A DNA stretch of 64,000 nt from Ureibacillus sp. FSL W7-1570 (GCF_038593265.1 NZ_CP151979.1:372001-436000), one strand, 5' to 3'; shown: positions 1-10,680, counted from the stretch's first letter. A program made the numbers and translations. The notes: generated by a model not told the origin, from the sequence alone.

Positions 1-232
1 TCATCCGAAAATCACCCGATTTATTGAGCGGGCTTCCAAAGGGGAGGTCACGGAAGCGGAACGGCTGGAAATGCTTCAAATCGTCCGCAAATCGGATTCC
101 ATCAAAAAAGCGCTGGAAATAAGCGACCGCTATTTGAAAAAAGCGATGAAAGAAGTTGAGAATTTGCCTGATAATCCGGCAAAGAAAAAACTGAAAGAAA
201 TCGCATTATTTATTGGAAAACGCAAATTTTAA
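1..232 (+). CDS. hepT: Heptaprenyl diphosphate synthase component II, C-terminal end (partial)
   Basis: An open frame enters from the left edge and runs about 76 codons to TAA at 230-232. The visible tail is helical and charged and ends in FIGKRKF, as in the large subunit of the two-component heptaprenyl diphosphate synthase that makes the menaquinone side chain. The catalytic Asp-rich motifs lie outside the window, so the call rests on this tail and on position directly upstream of ndk and cheR, the B. subtilis order hepT-ndk-cheR. Identity is likely but inferred from a fragment. Confidence 0.7.
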   Translation, partial: HPKITRFIERASKGEVTEAERLEMLQIVRKSDSIKKALEISDRYLKKAMKEVENLPDNPAKKKLKEIALFIGKRKF

Positions 233-260
233 AAATTTATTCCCCACCCCATATTGATAG

Positions 261-289
261 TTGAAGGTTGAGCTTGAATTTGTTAATAT
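261..289 (+). promoter_or_regulatory. Candidate sigma-A promoter for ndk
   Basis: TTGAAG (261-266) and TAATAT (284-289) are separated by 17 bases and lie about 50 bases before the ndk start. Both hexamers deviate from consensus, so this is a plausible rather than firm promoter. Confidence 0.35.
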
Positions 290-339
290 TTAGCGGTGAG
301 CAAAAACCTTATTTTGGAGAATTAAGGAGTTGTTAGGAC

Positions 340-756
340 ATGGCAATTGAAAAAACATTTCTTATGGTAAAACCTGATGGTGTAAAACGCCAAGTAATCG
401 GAGATATTATCGACCGTTTTGAACGTCGTGGATTTGTATTGCGCGGAGCTAAATTAATGAATGTTCCACGTGAATTGGCTGAAAAACATTATGAAGAACA
501 TAAAGAGAAGCCATTCTTTAACGAATTGGTTGACTTCATCACTTCCGGACCGGTATTTGCAATGGTTTGGGAAGGTGAAAATATCATTAAATTGGCTCGC
601 GTGATGATGGGAGCTACGAAACCTGAAGAAGCTCAACCAGGTACAATCCGCGGTGATTATGCAGTGACAATTTCCGAAAACGTTATTCACGGTTCCGATT
701 CACCGTCATCAGCTGAACGTGAAATCAAATTATGGTTTAATGATGAACTAGTTTAA
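340..756 (+). CDS. ndk: Nucleoside diphosphate kinase
   Basis: Transfers the gamma-phosphate of ATP to nucleoside diphosphates through a phosphohistidine, balancing NTP and dNTP pools in the cytoplasm. The 138-aa product has the N-terminal [10 protein letters not shown] strand and the NVIHGSDS active-site motif, with the phosphorylated His at about residue 117. RGDY and the [13 protein letters not shown] core are intact. A purine-rich AAGGAG at about 323-328 fixes the ATG. The protein stops about 10 residues earlier than the B. subtilis enzyme (148 aa as remembered), losing the usual C-terminal tail that contributes to subunit contacts. It is flanked by its own candidate promoter and a strong terminator. 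Confidence 0.96.
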   Translation: MAIEKTFLMVKPDGVKRQVIGDIIDRFERRGFVLRGAKLMNVPRELAEKHYEEHKEKPFFNELVDFITSGPVFAMVWEGENIIKLARVMMGATKPEEAQPGTIRGDYAVTISENVIHGSDSPSSAEREIKLWFNDELV

Positions 757-782
757 TCATCCACGTTTATTTCTGTTGCTTT

Positions 783-826
783 AAGCTATTCCACAGCAAT
801 CCTCTCGCTGTCGGGATAGCTTTTTA
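783..826 (+). terminator. Rho-independent terminator after ndk
   Basis: AAGCTATTCCACAGC pairs with GCTGTCGGGATAGCTT across a short loop, and a T-rich run follows at 820-830. It separates ndk from cheR. Confidence 0.85.
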
Positions 827-984
827 TTTATACTTCTTTTCCATTTAATATGAAGTTGATATAAAAAGGTTTGTGTTATTCAACATAAGTTAAAGATTAT
901 TTTCACCGTTGGAAATTCACTTTTTGATTTTTTTATATATTTCAGAAAAGAAAAATTTTGTATATAATAGGTGTACGTCATTAG

Positions 985-1770
<786 letters not shown>

Positions 1771-1782
1771 GGGTGAAAAGGG

Positions 1783-1822
1783 CGCTTTTCGACATTGTGC
1801 GAAAAGCGTATTATCTTTTATT
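1783..1822 (+). terminator. Possible weak terminator after cheR
   Basis: CGCTTTTCG (1783-1791) pairs with CGAAAAGCG (1800-1808), but the following TATTATCTTTTA is an interrupted U-tract. It may terminate cheR transcripts partially. Confidence 0.45.
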
Positions 1823-1927
1823 CGAACGTCATTTTATACAATTTGTTCGATTCATCATGTTTTTTAACTACTGTTATGTTATATTAAAGAATACATACTT
1901 TAACGAGTTGAAGGGAGAAAGTGTTTG

Positions 1928-3109
1928 ATGAGATATTTAACTGCGGGGGAATCCCACGGTCCTCAATTAACGACGATTATTGAAGGGTTGCCATCCCTTT
2001 TGCCGATCACTGCAGAACAAATCAATTATGACTTAAAACGACGCCAGGGGGGGCACGGCCGAGGCCGCCGCATGCAAATCGAAAAGGACACAGTTGAAAT
2101 TGTAGGCGGCATCCGGCATGGGAAAACATTAGGTTCCCCCGTAGCGTTGGTTGTCAAAAATGATGACTGGAAACATTGGACAAAAATTATGGGAATCGAA
2201 CCCCTTCCCGAAGATGTGGATCCTGCAGAAATCAAGCGCCAAATTACAAGGCCGCGCCCTGGACATGCGGATTTGGTGGGCGGAATCAAATATGGCCACA
2301 GGGATTTGCGCAATGTGCTGGAACGTTCCAGCGCAAGAGAAACAACTGTCCGGGTTGCTGTCGGATCCGTTGCCAAAGCGTTATTAAAAGAATTGGGCAT
2401 TTCCGTTGTCGGTTATGTGACTGAAATTTACGGAATCAAAGCGGATACATCAAAAATTGCGGGAAAATCCGCTGACGAAATTCGTAAAATGGTCGAAGAA
2501 GATCCTTGCTATACGGTGGATCCGGAAGCTTCAGCGAAAATGGTTCAGGCAATCGATGAAGCGAAAAAAGATGGGGATTCCATCGGCGGTGTTGTGGAAG
2601 TGATTGTGGAAGGGATGCCGCCGGGCGTTGGGTCTTACGTTCATTATGACCGGAAATTGGATGCCAAATTGGCCCAAGCCATGATTTCCATCAATGCTTT
2701 CAAAGGCGTGGAGTTTGGCATCGGTTTTGAAATGGCCCGCAAAAGAGGTTCTGAAGTGCATGATGAAATTATTTGGGACGAAGAACACGGCTACAGCCGC
2801 AGAACAAATCGTTTAGGGGGCGTTGAAGGGGGCATGTCTACCGGAATGCCAATCATCGTCCGCGGTGTCATGAAACCAATTCCAACCCTTTACAAGCCTC
2901 TTGAAAGTGTGGATATTGAAACGAAAGAACCATTCAAAGCGAGTGTGGAACGTTCCGATGCTTGCGCGGTGCCGGCTGCCTCCGTTGTTGCGGAATGTGT
3001 CATCGCATGGGAAATCGCCAAAGCGATTGTTGAACAGTTCCATAGCGATCAATTGCCGCAATTGAAAGCGCAAATCGAAGAAGTACGTAAATGGGCGAAG
3101 GAGTTTTAA
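1928..3109 (+). CDS. aroC: Chorismate synthase
   Basis: Converts 5-enolpyruvylshikimate-3-phosphate to chorismate using reduced FMN, the last common step of aromatic amino acid synthesis. The product (393 aa from the ATG) starts [12 protein letters not shown], a family signature, and carries the basic FMN/substrate motifs [12 protein letters not shown] (about 38-49), RPGHADL and [16 protein letters not shown] codon at 1925 precedes the ATG in frame, and the AAGGGAG site at 1911-1917 could serve either; the ATG matches family starts. It is the first gene of the aroC-aroB-aroH-hisC-tyrA-aroA operon and is called aroF in B. subtilis nomenclature. Confidence 0.96.
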   Translation: MRYLTAGESHGPQLTTIIEGLPSLLPITAEQINYDLKRRQGGHGRGRRMQIEKDTVEIVGGIRHGKTLGSPVALVVKNDDWKHWTKIMGIEPLPEDVDPAEIKRQITRPRPGHADLVGGIKYGHRDLRNVLERSSARETTVRVAVGSVAKALLKELGISVVGYVTEIYGIKADTSKIAGKSADEIRKMVEEDPCYTVDPEASAKMVQAIDEAKKDGDSIGGVVEVIVEGMPPGVGSYVHYDRKLDAKLAQAMISINAFKGVEFGIGFEMARKRGSEVHDEIIWDEEHGYSRRTNRLGGVEGGMSTGMPIIVRGVMKPIPTLYKPLESVDIETKEPFKASVERSDACAVPAASVVAECVIAWEIAKAIVEQFHSDQLPQLKAQIEEVRKWAKEF

Positions 3110-3111
3110 TT

Positions 3112-4203
3112 ATGCGAATTCCAGTGAATGCAAAAAGCCATTCCTACGAAGTGTTCATCGGAAGCGGAATTTTACGTTCCGCTTGCGATGCTTTAAAAGA
3201 GAAAATCGAAAAAGCGGATAAACTCGTTGTATTTACCGATGAGAATGTTTGGCAGGCACAACAGCAATATTTTACAGAAAACTTTCCGTATCCTTTTGAA
3301 GTGTTTGTAATGCCAGGGGGAGAAGCGTGTAAAAGTTTTAAAAATTTTGAAGATGCCCACACTTTTTTAATTGAGAATCAATGCTCAAGAAAATCCTTCC
3401 TGTTTGCCTTTGGCGGGGGAGCTGTCGGGGATTTGACGGGATTTGCCGCCGCTACGTTCATGCGCGGCGTTCCTTATATTCAAATTCCGACGACGATTTT
3501 GGCCCACGATTCGGCGGTAGGTGGAAAGACGGCCATCAATCATCCTCTTGGCAAAAACATGGTCGGCGCATTCTATCAGCCGGAAGCGGTCGTATATGAT
3601 ATCAACTTTTTATCCAGTTTGCCGACAAAAGAAATCCGTTCAGGAATGGCGGAAGTCATCAAACATGCGCTGATTTCCGATGAAGTGTGGCTGAAAGAGC
3701 TGATGCAGACACCATCCATCACGGACATCGAAAAACCTGTGTTGGCGAAACACTTGAAATCAGGCATCGAAGTGAAGGCAAACATTGTCGAGCAGGATGA
3801 AACCGAGCATTCGGTCCGAAAGTTTTTGAACTTTGGCCATACATACGGCCATGCCATCGAAGCGGCGGCAGGCTATGGAGGTCTTGCTCATGGAGAAGCG
3901 GTCATGATCGGAATGGTGTATGCCCTTCTCCTCAGCGAAAAATACGGTCGGATTTCCCGCGAATTCACAAAGGAATTTGTGAAGTTCGCCTATAAAAACG
4001 AATATCCGTTGAAGCAAGTAAACAATTATTCTTTTGAAGATTTATATGAATATTTAATGAAAGATAAAAAGATAGAATATGGAAAATTGAAATTTGTTTT
4101 ACTGCAAGAAATAGGAAAACCTTTTGTGAAAGAAATTGAAGAAAAGGAATGCCGGGAAGTGGATAGTGAACTTCGCTGTCTGCTGGAGGAGGTATGCAAA
4201 TGA
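3112..4203 (+). CDS. aroB: 3-dehydroquinate synthase
   Basis: Cyclises DAHP to 3-dehydroquinate with NAD+ and a divalent metal, the second shikimate step. The 363-aa protein has the NAD-binding FGGGAVGDLTGF around residues 100-110, the PTTILAHDSAVGGKT segment, and metal ligands in EVIKH, HTYGHAIE and AHGEAVMIG. A longer in-frame ATG at 3091 lies inside aroC, but the AAGGAG at 3098-3103 points to ATG 3112, two bases after the aroC stop. Translation is probably coupled to aroC and aroH. Confidence 0.95.
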   Translation: MRIPVNAKSHSYEVFIGSGILRSACDALKEKIEKADKLVVFTDENVWQAQQQYFTENFPYPFEVFVMPGGEACKSFKNFEDAHTFLIENQCSRKSFLFAFGGGAVGDLTGFAAATFMRGVPYIQIPTTILAHDSAVGGKTAINHPLGKNMVGAFYQPEAVVYDINFLSSLPTKEIRSGMAEVIKHALISDEVWLKELMQTPSITDIEKPVLAKHLKSGIEVKANIVEQDETEHSVRKFLNFGHTYGHAIEAAAGYGGLAHGEAVMIGMVYALLLSEKYGRISREFTKEFVKFAYKNEYPLKQVNNYSFEDLYEYLMKDKKIEYGKLKFVLLQEIGKPFVKEIEEKECREVDSELRCLLEEVCK

Positions 4204-4571
4204 TTCGCGGCATACGTGGAGCAATCACCATTGAATCTAATACACCCGAATTGATTTATAGTGAAACAGAGAGATTGGTAAAGGAAATGGCAAGAGTGAA
4301 CAAGATCGATCCCGAGGATATCGCTTCGGTCATTGTCACAACAACACCGGATATCAATGCCGCATTCCCAGCGAAGGCAGTCCGTTCCATTGAGGGTTGG
4401 AAATATGTGCCGACGATGTGCACACATGAAATGAATGTGCCCGGCTCATTGCCTTTATGTATCCGGGTATTGATGCACGTCAATACGACAGTGCCTCAAA
4501 AAGACATTCAGCATGTTTATTTAAATGATGCTGTAACCTTAAGACCGGATTTAGTGAATGAAAATCGATAA
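4200..4571 (+). CDS. aroH: Chorismate mutase, AroH class
   Basis: Rearranges chorismate to prephenate, the branch towards tyrosine and phenylalanine. The 123-aa protein is of the trimeric AroH type: MIRGIRGAITIE at the N-terminus, CTHEMNVPGS and the IRVLMHV segment hold the active-site Arg and Glu residues. GGAGGAGG at 4185-4192 suits the ATG at 4200 better than the in-frame ATG at 4194, giving a 4-base ATGA overlap with the aroB stop. In B. subtilis trpEDCFBA follows; here hisC follows after only 15 bases. Confidence 0.95.
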   Translation: MIRGIRGAITIESNTPELIYSETERLVKEMARVNKIDPEDIASVIVTTTPDINAAFPAKAVRSIEGWKYVPTMCTHEMNVPGSLPLCIRVLMHVNTTVPQKDIQHVYLNDAVTLRPDLVNENR

Positions 4572-4586
4572 GAAGGAGCGTTCATC

Positions 4587-5687
4587 ATGAAATTCAAAAA
4601 ACAAATTTATGGAATGAAAGCATATCAACCAGGTAAACCTATCGAAGAAGTTCAAAAAGAATTTGGTTTAAAAGAAGTGGTGAAACTGGCTTCTAACGAA
4701 AACCCTTTTGGCTGCTCACCAAAAGTGAAAGAGTTCATCCAAAATAACGGTATCAATTTCGCCATCTATCCGGACGGTTATGCCCAAGAACTTCGCACAG
4801 CTGTGAGCAACCATCTTGGGGTGGAAGAAACACAATTGCTGTTCGGAAACGGTTCGGATGACATCATCGCCATTATTTCACGGGCGCTGCTTTACCCTGG
4901 CGTCAATACGGTAATGGCGGATCCATCTTTCTCCCAATATAGCCACAATGCGGAAATTGAAGGGGCGGAAGTTCGGAAAGTGCCGTTGAAAGATGGCAAG
5001 CATGATTTGGAAAAAATGTTGGAAGCCATTGACGAAAACACTTCCATTGTATGGGTCTGCAATCCGAACAACCCGACCGGCACAATTGTTGCGGACGAAG
5101 AATTAAACGCATTTTTGAAGAAAGTGCCTCAAGATGTGCTGGTTGTATTGGATGAAGCCTATTTCGAATATATTACAGATCCTTCTTATAAAGATTCGCT
5201 TCATTACATTAATGAATATCCAAATGTCATTATTATGCGCACATTTTCGAAAGCGTACGGTTTGGCCGCATTCCGCGTAGGTTATGCCATCGCCCAAGCG
5301 GATTTGATTGCCAAATTGGATCCGGTGCGCGCTCCTTTCAACAACACGGTGTTGAGCCAAAAAGTGGCCATTGTCGCATTACAGGACCAACAATTCATTA
5401 AAGAGTCAGTGGAGCAAAACGAAAATGGAAAACAGCTGTTTGTCGAGTTTTGCAATAAGCATGGACTAAAATACTATCCTACACAAACAAACTTTATTTT
5501 ATTTGAAGTGAAAACAGACAGTGATGTCATCTTCCAAGAAATGATGAAACGCGGCTTTATTGTTCGCAGCGGAAATGCCTTGGGCACACCTGGATACATC
5601 AGGGTTTCCTTCGGCACAGAAGATCAAAACCGCCGATTCTTATCAACTCTTGAAGAAGTATTGAAGGAGCAGGGAGTATTGGCATGA
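4587..5687 (+). CDS. hisC: Histidinol-phosphate aminotransferase
   Basis: PLP-dependent class II aminotransferase acting in histidine synthesis and, in Bacillus, also in tyrosine and phenylalanine formation. The 366-aa protein shows KLASNENPFG, NPNNPTGT, the LDEAYFEY aspartate and RTFSKAYGLAAFR, with the PLP-binding lysine at about residue 222. AAGGAG precedes the ATG. Its place between aroH and tyrA, away from any his operon, supports the dual aromatic role. The stop overlaps the tyrA start by four bases. Confidence 0.94.
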   Translation: MKFKKQIYGMKAYQPGKPIEEVQKEFGLKEVVKLASNENPFGCSPKVKEFIQNNGINFAIYPDGYAQELRTAVSNHLGVEETQLLFGNGSDDIIAIISRALLYPGVNTVMADPSFSQYSHNAEIEGAEVRKVPLKDGKHDLEKMLEAIDENTSIVWVCNPNNPTGTIVADEELNAFLKKVPQDVLVVLDEAYFEYITDPSYKDSLHYINEYPNVIIMRTFSKAYGLAAFRVGYAIAQADLIAKLDPVRAPFNNTVLSQKVAIVALQDQQFIKESVEQNENGKQLFVEFCNKHGLKYYPTQTNFILFEVKTDSDVIFQEMMKRGFIVRSGNALGTPGYIRVSFGTEDQNRRFLSTLEEVLKEQGVLA

Positions 5688-6781
5688 CCCGCAACGTATT
5701 AGTCATTGGTTTAGGATTGATTGGGGGATCGCTGGCATTGGCTTTGCAGAAATCCCCCCAAACAAAAGTGGTTGGCTATGATATATCCGAAAAGACGAGA
5801 GAACTGGCCAACACGTTGAATATTGTGCACGAAGTTTCGGACGATGTGGAGGAAGCGGCAAAAAAAGCGGATTTCATTTTTTTTGGAACGCCGGTCAATG
5901 CCACCCTTCAATGGATGGAAGAGTTGAAGCATTGGGAATTGAAAAAGAATGTCATCATTTCTGATACGGGCAGCACAAAAGGATTAATCATGAAAAAGGC
6001 GGAGGAACTGCGCGCGCAAGGGATCACCTTTATCGGCGGACATCCGATGGCGGGTTCCCATAAGAGCGGAATTACCGCCGCCAAACCATACCTATTTGAA
6101 AATGCTTATTATATATTGACTCCGTTTGAAGATGAAGATGGAAATAAAATTATCGCTTTACAACAGCTGCTGAAATATACATTGGCCAGATTGGTAAAAC
6201 TGAGTGCGGAAGAACATGATCATATGACGGCGGTGGTAAGCCATTTTCCTCATATTGTAGCCGCTTCCCTTGTTCATCAATTGCATGAAGAAAATAAAAA
6301 ATATCCGATGACTGGCATGCTGGCTGCCGGGGGGTTCCGCGACATTACCCGGATCGCTTCATCCAACCCGATGATTTGGCGGGATATTACATTGCAAAAC
6401 CGGGAAGAACTCATCGGGCAAATGGATGCCTGGATCGATGAAATGCAGAGGGTAAAGAAAATTTTGATGGAAAATGATGATGCGTCCATCGAAGAATATT
6501 TTAAAACGGCAAAAGATGTACGGGATGCATTGCCTATTTCCACCGGAGCATTCTATACTACATACGATTTATATGTGGATATTCCGGACTACCCTGGTGT
6601 CATTTCGGAAATCACGGGTTATTTGGCAGAAGAAAAAATCAGTATTACGAATATTCGAGTGGTGGAAACGAGAGAAGATGTCTTCGGTATTTTAGTCATC
6701 AGTTTCCAAAACGAAAAAGATCGGGAGAAAGCGATGAATTGCATTCGTTCACATACGAACTTTGAAATGCATGTCTCTTAA
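5684..6781 (+). CDS. tyrA: Prephenate dehydrogenase
   Basis: NAD-dependent oxidative decarboxylation of prephenate to 4-hydroxyphenylpyruvate for tyrosine. The 365-aa protein has the nucleotide-binding GLGLIGGSLALAL at about residues 8-20, SDTGSTKG, GGHPMAGSHKSG and the EEHDHMTAVVSHFPH catalytic region. A C-terminal ACT domain from about residue 297 (DLYVDIPDYPGVISEI onwards) suggests feedback control by tyrosine. ATGA overlap with hisC indicates translational coupling. Confidence 0.95.
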   Translation: MTRNVLVIGLGLIGGSLALALQKSPQTKVVGYDISEKTRELANTLNIVHEVSDDVEEAAKKADFIFFGTPVNATLQWMEELKHWELKKNVIISDTGSTKGLIMKKAEELRAQGITFIGGHPMAGSHKSGITAAKPYLFENAYYILTPFEDEDGNKIIALQQLLKYTLARLVKLSAEEHDHMTAVVSHFPHIVAASLVHQLHEENKKYPMTGMLAAGGFRDITRIASSNPMIWRDITLQNREELIGQMDAWIDEMQRVKKILMENDDASIEEYFKTAKDVRDALPISTGAFYTTYDLYVDIPDYPGVISEITGYLAEEKISITNIRVVETREDVFGILVISFQNEKDREKAMNCIRSHTNFEMHVS

Positions 6782-6808
6782 CTCGTATGTGGAAAGGGGG
6801 AAATCAAA

Positions 6809-8098
6809 TTGACTGCAAAAGTATTGGCATATAACAAACCTCGTCTGGAAGGAATCCTGACGGTGCCGGGGGATAAATCCATTTCCCACCGCGCGGTTAT
6901 GTTTGGCGCGATTGCAAAAGGAAAAACGACGGTCACCGGTTTTCTGCCAGGAGAAGATTGCTTAAGTACAATCGATTGTTTCCGCAAATTGGGCGTTGAT
7001 ATTCAAGTGGATGGCACAAATGTCGAAATTAACAGCCCTGGAATGGAAGGTTGGCAAGAACCAAAGGAAGTTTTATATACCGGCAACTCCGGAACGACGA
7101 CAAGATTGATGCTTGGCATTTTAGCCGGCACCAATTTTCATAGTGTGATGACAGGCGATGCTTCCATCGGAAAACGTCCAATGGGGCGCGTCACAAAGCC
7201 TTTGAAACAAATGGGAGCGCTGATCAATGGCCGGGAAGGGGGACAATATACGCCTCTTGCCATTCAAGGAACAAAATTAAAGGCGATCGATTATACAATG
7301 CCTGTTGCGAGCGCGCAAGTAAAATCGGCAATTCTTCTTGCAGGCCTTCAAGCGGAAGGAACAACGATTGTAAGGGAAAAGGAAGTTTCCCGCGACCATA
7401 CCGAACGCATGCTGAAACAATTCGGGGCAAACATTGAAGTGAAAGATGGGGTCATCTCCATTGAAGGTGGCCAGCAATTGAAAGGAACTCACATTGATGT
7501 GCCAGGCGACATTTCCTCCGCCGCCTTTTTCTTAGTGGCTGGCGCGATTGTTCCAAACAGTGAAGTGGTTTTGAAAAATGTGGGCATCAATCCGACGAGG
7601 GCCGGCATCATTGAAGTGATGCAACAAATGGGTGCCGATTTGACGATTGCTCAGGAAAAATCGGATGCGGCCGAACCGACAGCTACCCTCACGGTGCGCA
7701 CTTCCCATTTAAAAGGAACAACAATTGAAGGGGAAATCATCCCTCGGCTGATCGACGAAATTCCGATCATTGCACTTCTCGCAACGCAAGCGGAAGGAAC
7801 AACGATTATCCGCAATGCGGAAGAGTTGAGAGTAAAGGAAACCGACCGCATTGAAGCAGTCGTGACCGAGTTGAAAAAACTTGGCGCGGATATTACGGCT
7901 ACGGAGGACGGCATGATCATCAACGGTCCAACAAGCTTAAAAGGCGCCAAATTGTCCACTTATGGCGATCACCGCATAGGCATGATGGCGGCAATCGCTT
8001 CACTCATTACCGAATCGCCGGTTGAAATTGACGATGCCGATTGTATTGCGATTTCATATCCAACATTTTTCGAACATCTTGATTTATTATTAAAGTAA
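6809..8098 (+). CDS. aroA: 3-phosphoshikimate 1-carboxyvinyltransferase (EPSP synthase)
   Basis: Joins shikimate-3-phosphate and phosphoenolpyruvate. The 429-aa protein begins with a TTG start behind GGAAAGGGGG and contains [15 protein letters not shown] (about residues 17-31), [10 protein letters not shown], the [10 protein letters not shown] segment with its catalytic Asp, and GDHRIGMM near the C-terminus. It closes the aromatic operon and is followed by a strong terminator. The gene is named aroE in older B. subtilis usage. Confidence 0.96.
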   Translation: MTAKVLAYNKPRLEGILTVPGDKSISHRAVMFGAIAKGKTTVTGFLPGEDCLSTIDCFRKLGVDIQVDGTNVEINSPGMEGWQEPKEVLYTGNSGTTTRLMLGILAGTNFHSVMTGDASIGKRPMGRVTKPLKQMGALINGREGGQYTPLAIQGTKLKAIDYTMPVASAQVKSAILLAGLQAEGTTIVREKEVSRDHTERMLKQFGANIEVKDGVISIEGGQQLKGTHIDVPGDISSAAFFLVAGAIVPNSEVVLKNVGINPTRAGIIEVMQQMGADLTIAQEKSDAAEPTATLTVRTSHLKGTTIEGEIIPRLIDEIPIIALLATQAEGTTIIRNAEELRVKETDRIEAVVTELKKLGADITATEDGMIINGPTSLKGAKLSTYGDHRIGMMAAIASLITESPVEIDDADCIAISYPTFFEHLDLLLK

Positions 8099-8107
8099 CG
8101 GGGAATA

Positions 8108-8140
8108 AAAGGTTCATCGCTTTGAAGATGAACCTTTTTT
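8108..8140 (+). terminator. Terminator of the aromatic operon
   Basis: GGTTCATC (8111-8118) and GATGAACC (8127-8134) form a perfect 8-bp stem followed by six T residues. Confidence 0.9.
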
Positions 8141-8202
8141 CTTGTCTAGTGAAATATAGTTTTGTAGCATAATGGTAGAAAAAGAAAGCAAAGGTGAGAG
8201 AA

Positions 8203-9459
8203 TTGAATATCATTACACAGGACATCATCCAGGCAATCGAAGGCGGCGAAATCGACCGTGTCGATACATTGTTGGAATCTCTATTTTTAAAGGAAACTCC
8301 GGAAGTGCAATATGGAATTTACGAATTGTTATTACAATACGGGTATCTGCCACAAGCGAAAAAAGTACTGGAACATTTGCGTTTCCTTTTCCCAGATGAG
8401 GCGCAGATTGCAATCGATTATGCTTCGGTGCTCATCGAATTGGGGGAAGAAGAAGATGCCCTTGATCTATTGTTGACAATCGATGAAAGCGCACCGGAAT
8501 ATCCTCAGAGTTTACTCATTTTGGCGGATTATTATCAAATGCAAGGATTATATGAAGTGGCGGAAAAACGCATTAACGAAGCGTTGGAAATCCTCCCTGA
8601 CGAACCGCTGATCCGGTTTGCCAAAGCGGAATTGCTTGTTGAAATGGGGCGTTTTACAGAAGCGGCACGCATTTATGAAGAACTGCATAAACAACAGAAA
8701 GAAATCGCAGGAGTACTGCTTGCGGAAAGACTGGCGGAAGTATACCGCGCAGGGGGAGGATATGAAACGGCGCTGGATTATTACATGGAAGCATTGGAAG
8801 AAAAAGTGACCGCCGATTTGCTATACGGGAGTGCCTACTGCGCGTTCCAGTGCGAAAAATATGAAACGGCCATCAGACAGCTGGAAGATTTGAAAGAACT
8901 GGATCCGGATTATTTCAGCAGCTATTTGTTGCTTGCCCAATGCTATGCGATGCTTGAGGATAATCAAAAAGCGTACAGCATTATAAAAGAAGGAATCAAA
9001 CGGGATGAATTCGAAAAATCCTTCTACTTATTTGCCGGAAAAATCGCGTTGAAAAATAAACTTCCTGAAGAAGCAATCGGCCATTTGCAAAAGGCCGTCG
9101 CGTTGGATCCGGAATACATGGAAGCCATCTTGGTGCTGATGTCCGTCTACCATCAGATGGAGAGGTACGACGATATTATTGAATTGTATGAAAGCCTGCA
9201 AAAAGAACAATTTGAATGGATTTCTTTATTCCCATTTGTTGCGGATGCATATGCAAAAAATGAACAGTACGAGCGAGCATACGAAATTTATAAATCAGCA
9301 TATAATGAATTAAAAGATGATCCTTCTTTTCTAGAAAACTATTGTTATTTCCTCATTGAAGACGGAAAGCGCGATGAGGCACGGGAAGTGGTTCAGCGCT
9401 TGATCCAATTACAACCGACAGAAGTTGAATGGGTAGATTTACTTGAGAGTTTAGAATAG
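8203..9459 (+). CDS. ypiA: TPR-repeat protein, YpiA family
   Basis: About 418 aa composed largely of tetratricopeptide repeats; recurring A-L-Y-A-like helices such as [27 protein letters not shown] and [15 protein letters not shown] are spaced about 34 residues apart. No signal peptide or membrane segment is seen, so it is probably a cytoplasmic scaffold. A GTG at 8194 is in frame, but AAAGGTGA just before TTG 8203 makes that the better start. It lies between aroA and ypiB as in B. subtilis. The molecular function is unknown. Confidence 0.85.
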   Translation: MNIITQDIIQAIEGGEIDRVDTLLESLFLKETPEVQYGIYELLLQYGYLPQAKKVLEHLRFLFPDEAQIAIDYASVLIELGEEEDALDLLLTIDESAPEYPQSLLILADYYQMQGLYEVAEKRINEALEILPDEPLIRFAKAELLVEMGRFTEAARIYEELHKQQKEIAGVLLAERLAEVYRAGGGYETALDYYMEALEEKVTADLLYGSAYCAFQCEKYETAIRQLEDLKELDPDYFSSYLLLAQCYAMLEDNQKAYSIIKEGIKRDEFEKSFYLFAGKIALKNKLPEEAIGHLQKAVALDPEYMEAILVLMSVYHQMERYDDIIELYESLQKEQFEWISLFPFVADAYAKNEQYERAYEIYKSAYNELKDDPSFLENYCYFLIEDGKRDEAREVVQRLIQLQPTEVEWVDLLESLE

Positions 9460-9472
9460 GGGAGGGACATTC

Positions 9473-10027
9473 ATGACTTCTTCCGTACCAATCGTCGACA
9501 AAAAGAACTTTGTTCGCTGGTTTCTGAAAAACTTCCAATTGAAGCGGCGGGAATGTGTCTGGATATTAAATTATCTGCTGAGCAACGATGAGTTGCTTGA
9601 AAATATTCATTTCGTCGAAGAAGCTCATTATTGTCCTAGGGCAATTGTGATGTCGAGTGTTGATTCCAATGGTGTGCCGTTCCGATTCTATAAGGGCAAT
9701 ATTATGACGAGTGATGCCGAAAAATCCTTTCATGATTTGAGGCTCTATCCAAACGAAGACATGTACATTCAGCTGAATTTTCCGAATGTGCCGCCAAACC
9801 AGCTGTATTTGGCTGTCTTAGAAGAAAACCCATATATGCCAAAATATTTGAATATCAATGAAAAAGACCGGTTGATCGCGGAAGAAATTCTCAATACGAG
9901 CATGCTGACATTCCAGGAAGAGAAACTGTTAAGAGAAATCGATGAAGCACTCGACCAAGGAGATAAAGAAAAGTTCTTGGAACTTTCGAATCTGTTGCAG
10001 GCTTTGAAAGAAACTTCAAAACACTAG
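9473..10027 (+). CDS. ypiB: UPF0302/IDEAL-domain protein YpiB
   Basis: 184-aa cytoplasmic protein. The N-terminal two thirds (about residues 10-130) match the UPF0302 family ([33 protein letters not shown]), and the C-terminus holds an IDEAL domain with the literal motif [10 protein letters not shown] at about 156-165. The start follows GGGGAGGGAC, 13 bases after ypiA. In B. subtilis the neighbour pair ypiA-ypiB precedes ypiF and qcrABC, and YpiB has been linked to the qcr locus by position only. Biochemical role is not established from sequence. Confidence 0.88.
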   Translation: MTSSVPIVDKKNFVRWFLKNFQLKRRECVWILNYLLSNDELLENIHFVEEAHYCPRAIVMSSVDSNGVPFRFYKGNIMTSDAEKSFHDLRLYPNEDMYIQLNFPNVPPNQLYLAVLEENPYMPKYLNINEKDRLIAEEILNTSMLTFQEEKLLREIDEALDQGDKEKFLELSNLLQALKETSKH

Positions 10028-10032
10028 CGAAA

Positions 10033-10070
10033 TTCAGTCGAAAGAGATACTCTTTTCGACTGGATTTTTT
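10033..10070 (+). terminator. Terminator after ypiB
   Basis: CAGTCGAAAGAG pairs with CTCTTTTCGACTG (10035-10062), followed by GATTTTTT. Confidence 0.88.
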
Positions 10071-10149
10071 ATTTTCAGCATCTTTTTCCAACGGAGTGGG
10101 GTATAATATTGAGTAATGATGAAAAAATGTGTCTTTGGAGGAAAAAATA

Positions 10150-10599
10150 ATGTATTTTCAGGTAAAAGATGTACAACAATATCAACAGAACAAAGAATTT
10201 ATTGATACGGCAATCGTTCCGCTGGTATCTTTGGATTTTGCGGAGGATAAGATTGTCAAAAGCAGTTCGGAAGCGGAGTTTTTAATGGCATTGACTTCCT
10301 TTATTGAGCAGCAGTTCAAAGGCCGCTTGATGTTGATTCCTCCATATTCCTACACCGAGGATATGAAAGACGAGAAGCTTGTCCAAACTTTGAAAAAGAA
10401 TATTCAAGAAGGGGGTTTCAAGCATGTCATCTTTATCACATGCGATCATTTTTGGACAAAGTTACAGGATGTGATAGACGTGATATGGTTGCCTGCGATT
10501 CCGATCGAATCGATGGATAAGGATGTGAAAAAACGGATATTGGAAGAACAATTAAAACAGGTGCTTCCGGTGCTGTCATCAAAGTGGTCGCAACATTAA
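10150..10599 (+). CDS. ypiF: DUF2487 protein YpiF
   Basis: 149-aa protein beginning MYFQVKDVQQYQQ, with no membrane segment. An upstream in-frame GTG at 10129 overlaps the ribosome site TTTGGAGGAAA, which instead fits ATG 10150. Size, position just before qcrA and overall sequence agree with YpiF of B. subtilis. Residues such as LIPPYSYTED and IFITCDHFW stand out, but no catalytic motif is recognised. A TATAAT at 10102-10107 may belong to its promoter. Confidence 0.83.
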   Translation: MYFQVKDVQQYQQNKEFIDTAIVPLVSLDFAEDKIVKSSSEAEFLMALTSFIEQQFKGRLMLIPPYSYTEDMKDEKLVQTLKKNIQEGGFKHVIFITCDHFWTKLQDVIDVIWLPAIPIESMDKDVKKRILEEQLKQVLPVLSSKWSQH

Positions 10600-10619
10600 C
10601 AATTCCTTCAAGAATTGTT
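10598..10619. promoter_or_regulatory. Perfect 8-bp inverted repeat upstream of qcrABC
   Basis: AACAATTC and GAATTGTT are separated by six bases just after ypiF, with an adjoining ATTGTTCACAAT dyad. No U-tract follows, so an operator or mRNA stem for qcrABC is as likely as a terminator. It lies about 33 bases before the candidate qcr -35 element. Confidence 0.4.
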
Positions 10620-10651
10620 CACAATCTAATGAAATCCAATATATTGCAATA

Positions 10652-10680
10652 TTGACCTGCCCATTTTATTGATATATCAT
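10652..10680 (+). promoter_or_regulatory. Candidate sigma-A promoter of qcrABC
   Basis: TTGACC (10652-10657), 17-base spacer, TATCAT (10675-10680); about 80 bases of leader precede the qcrA ATG. Confidence 0.55.
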
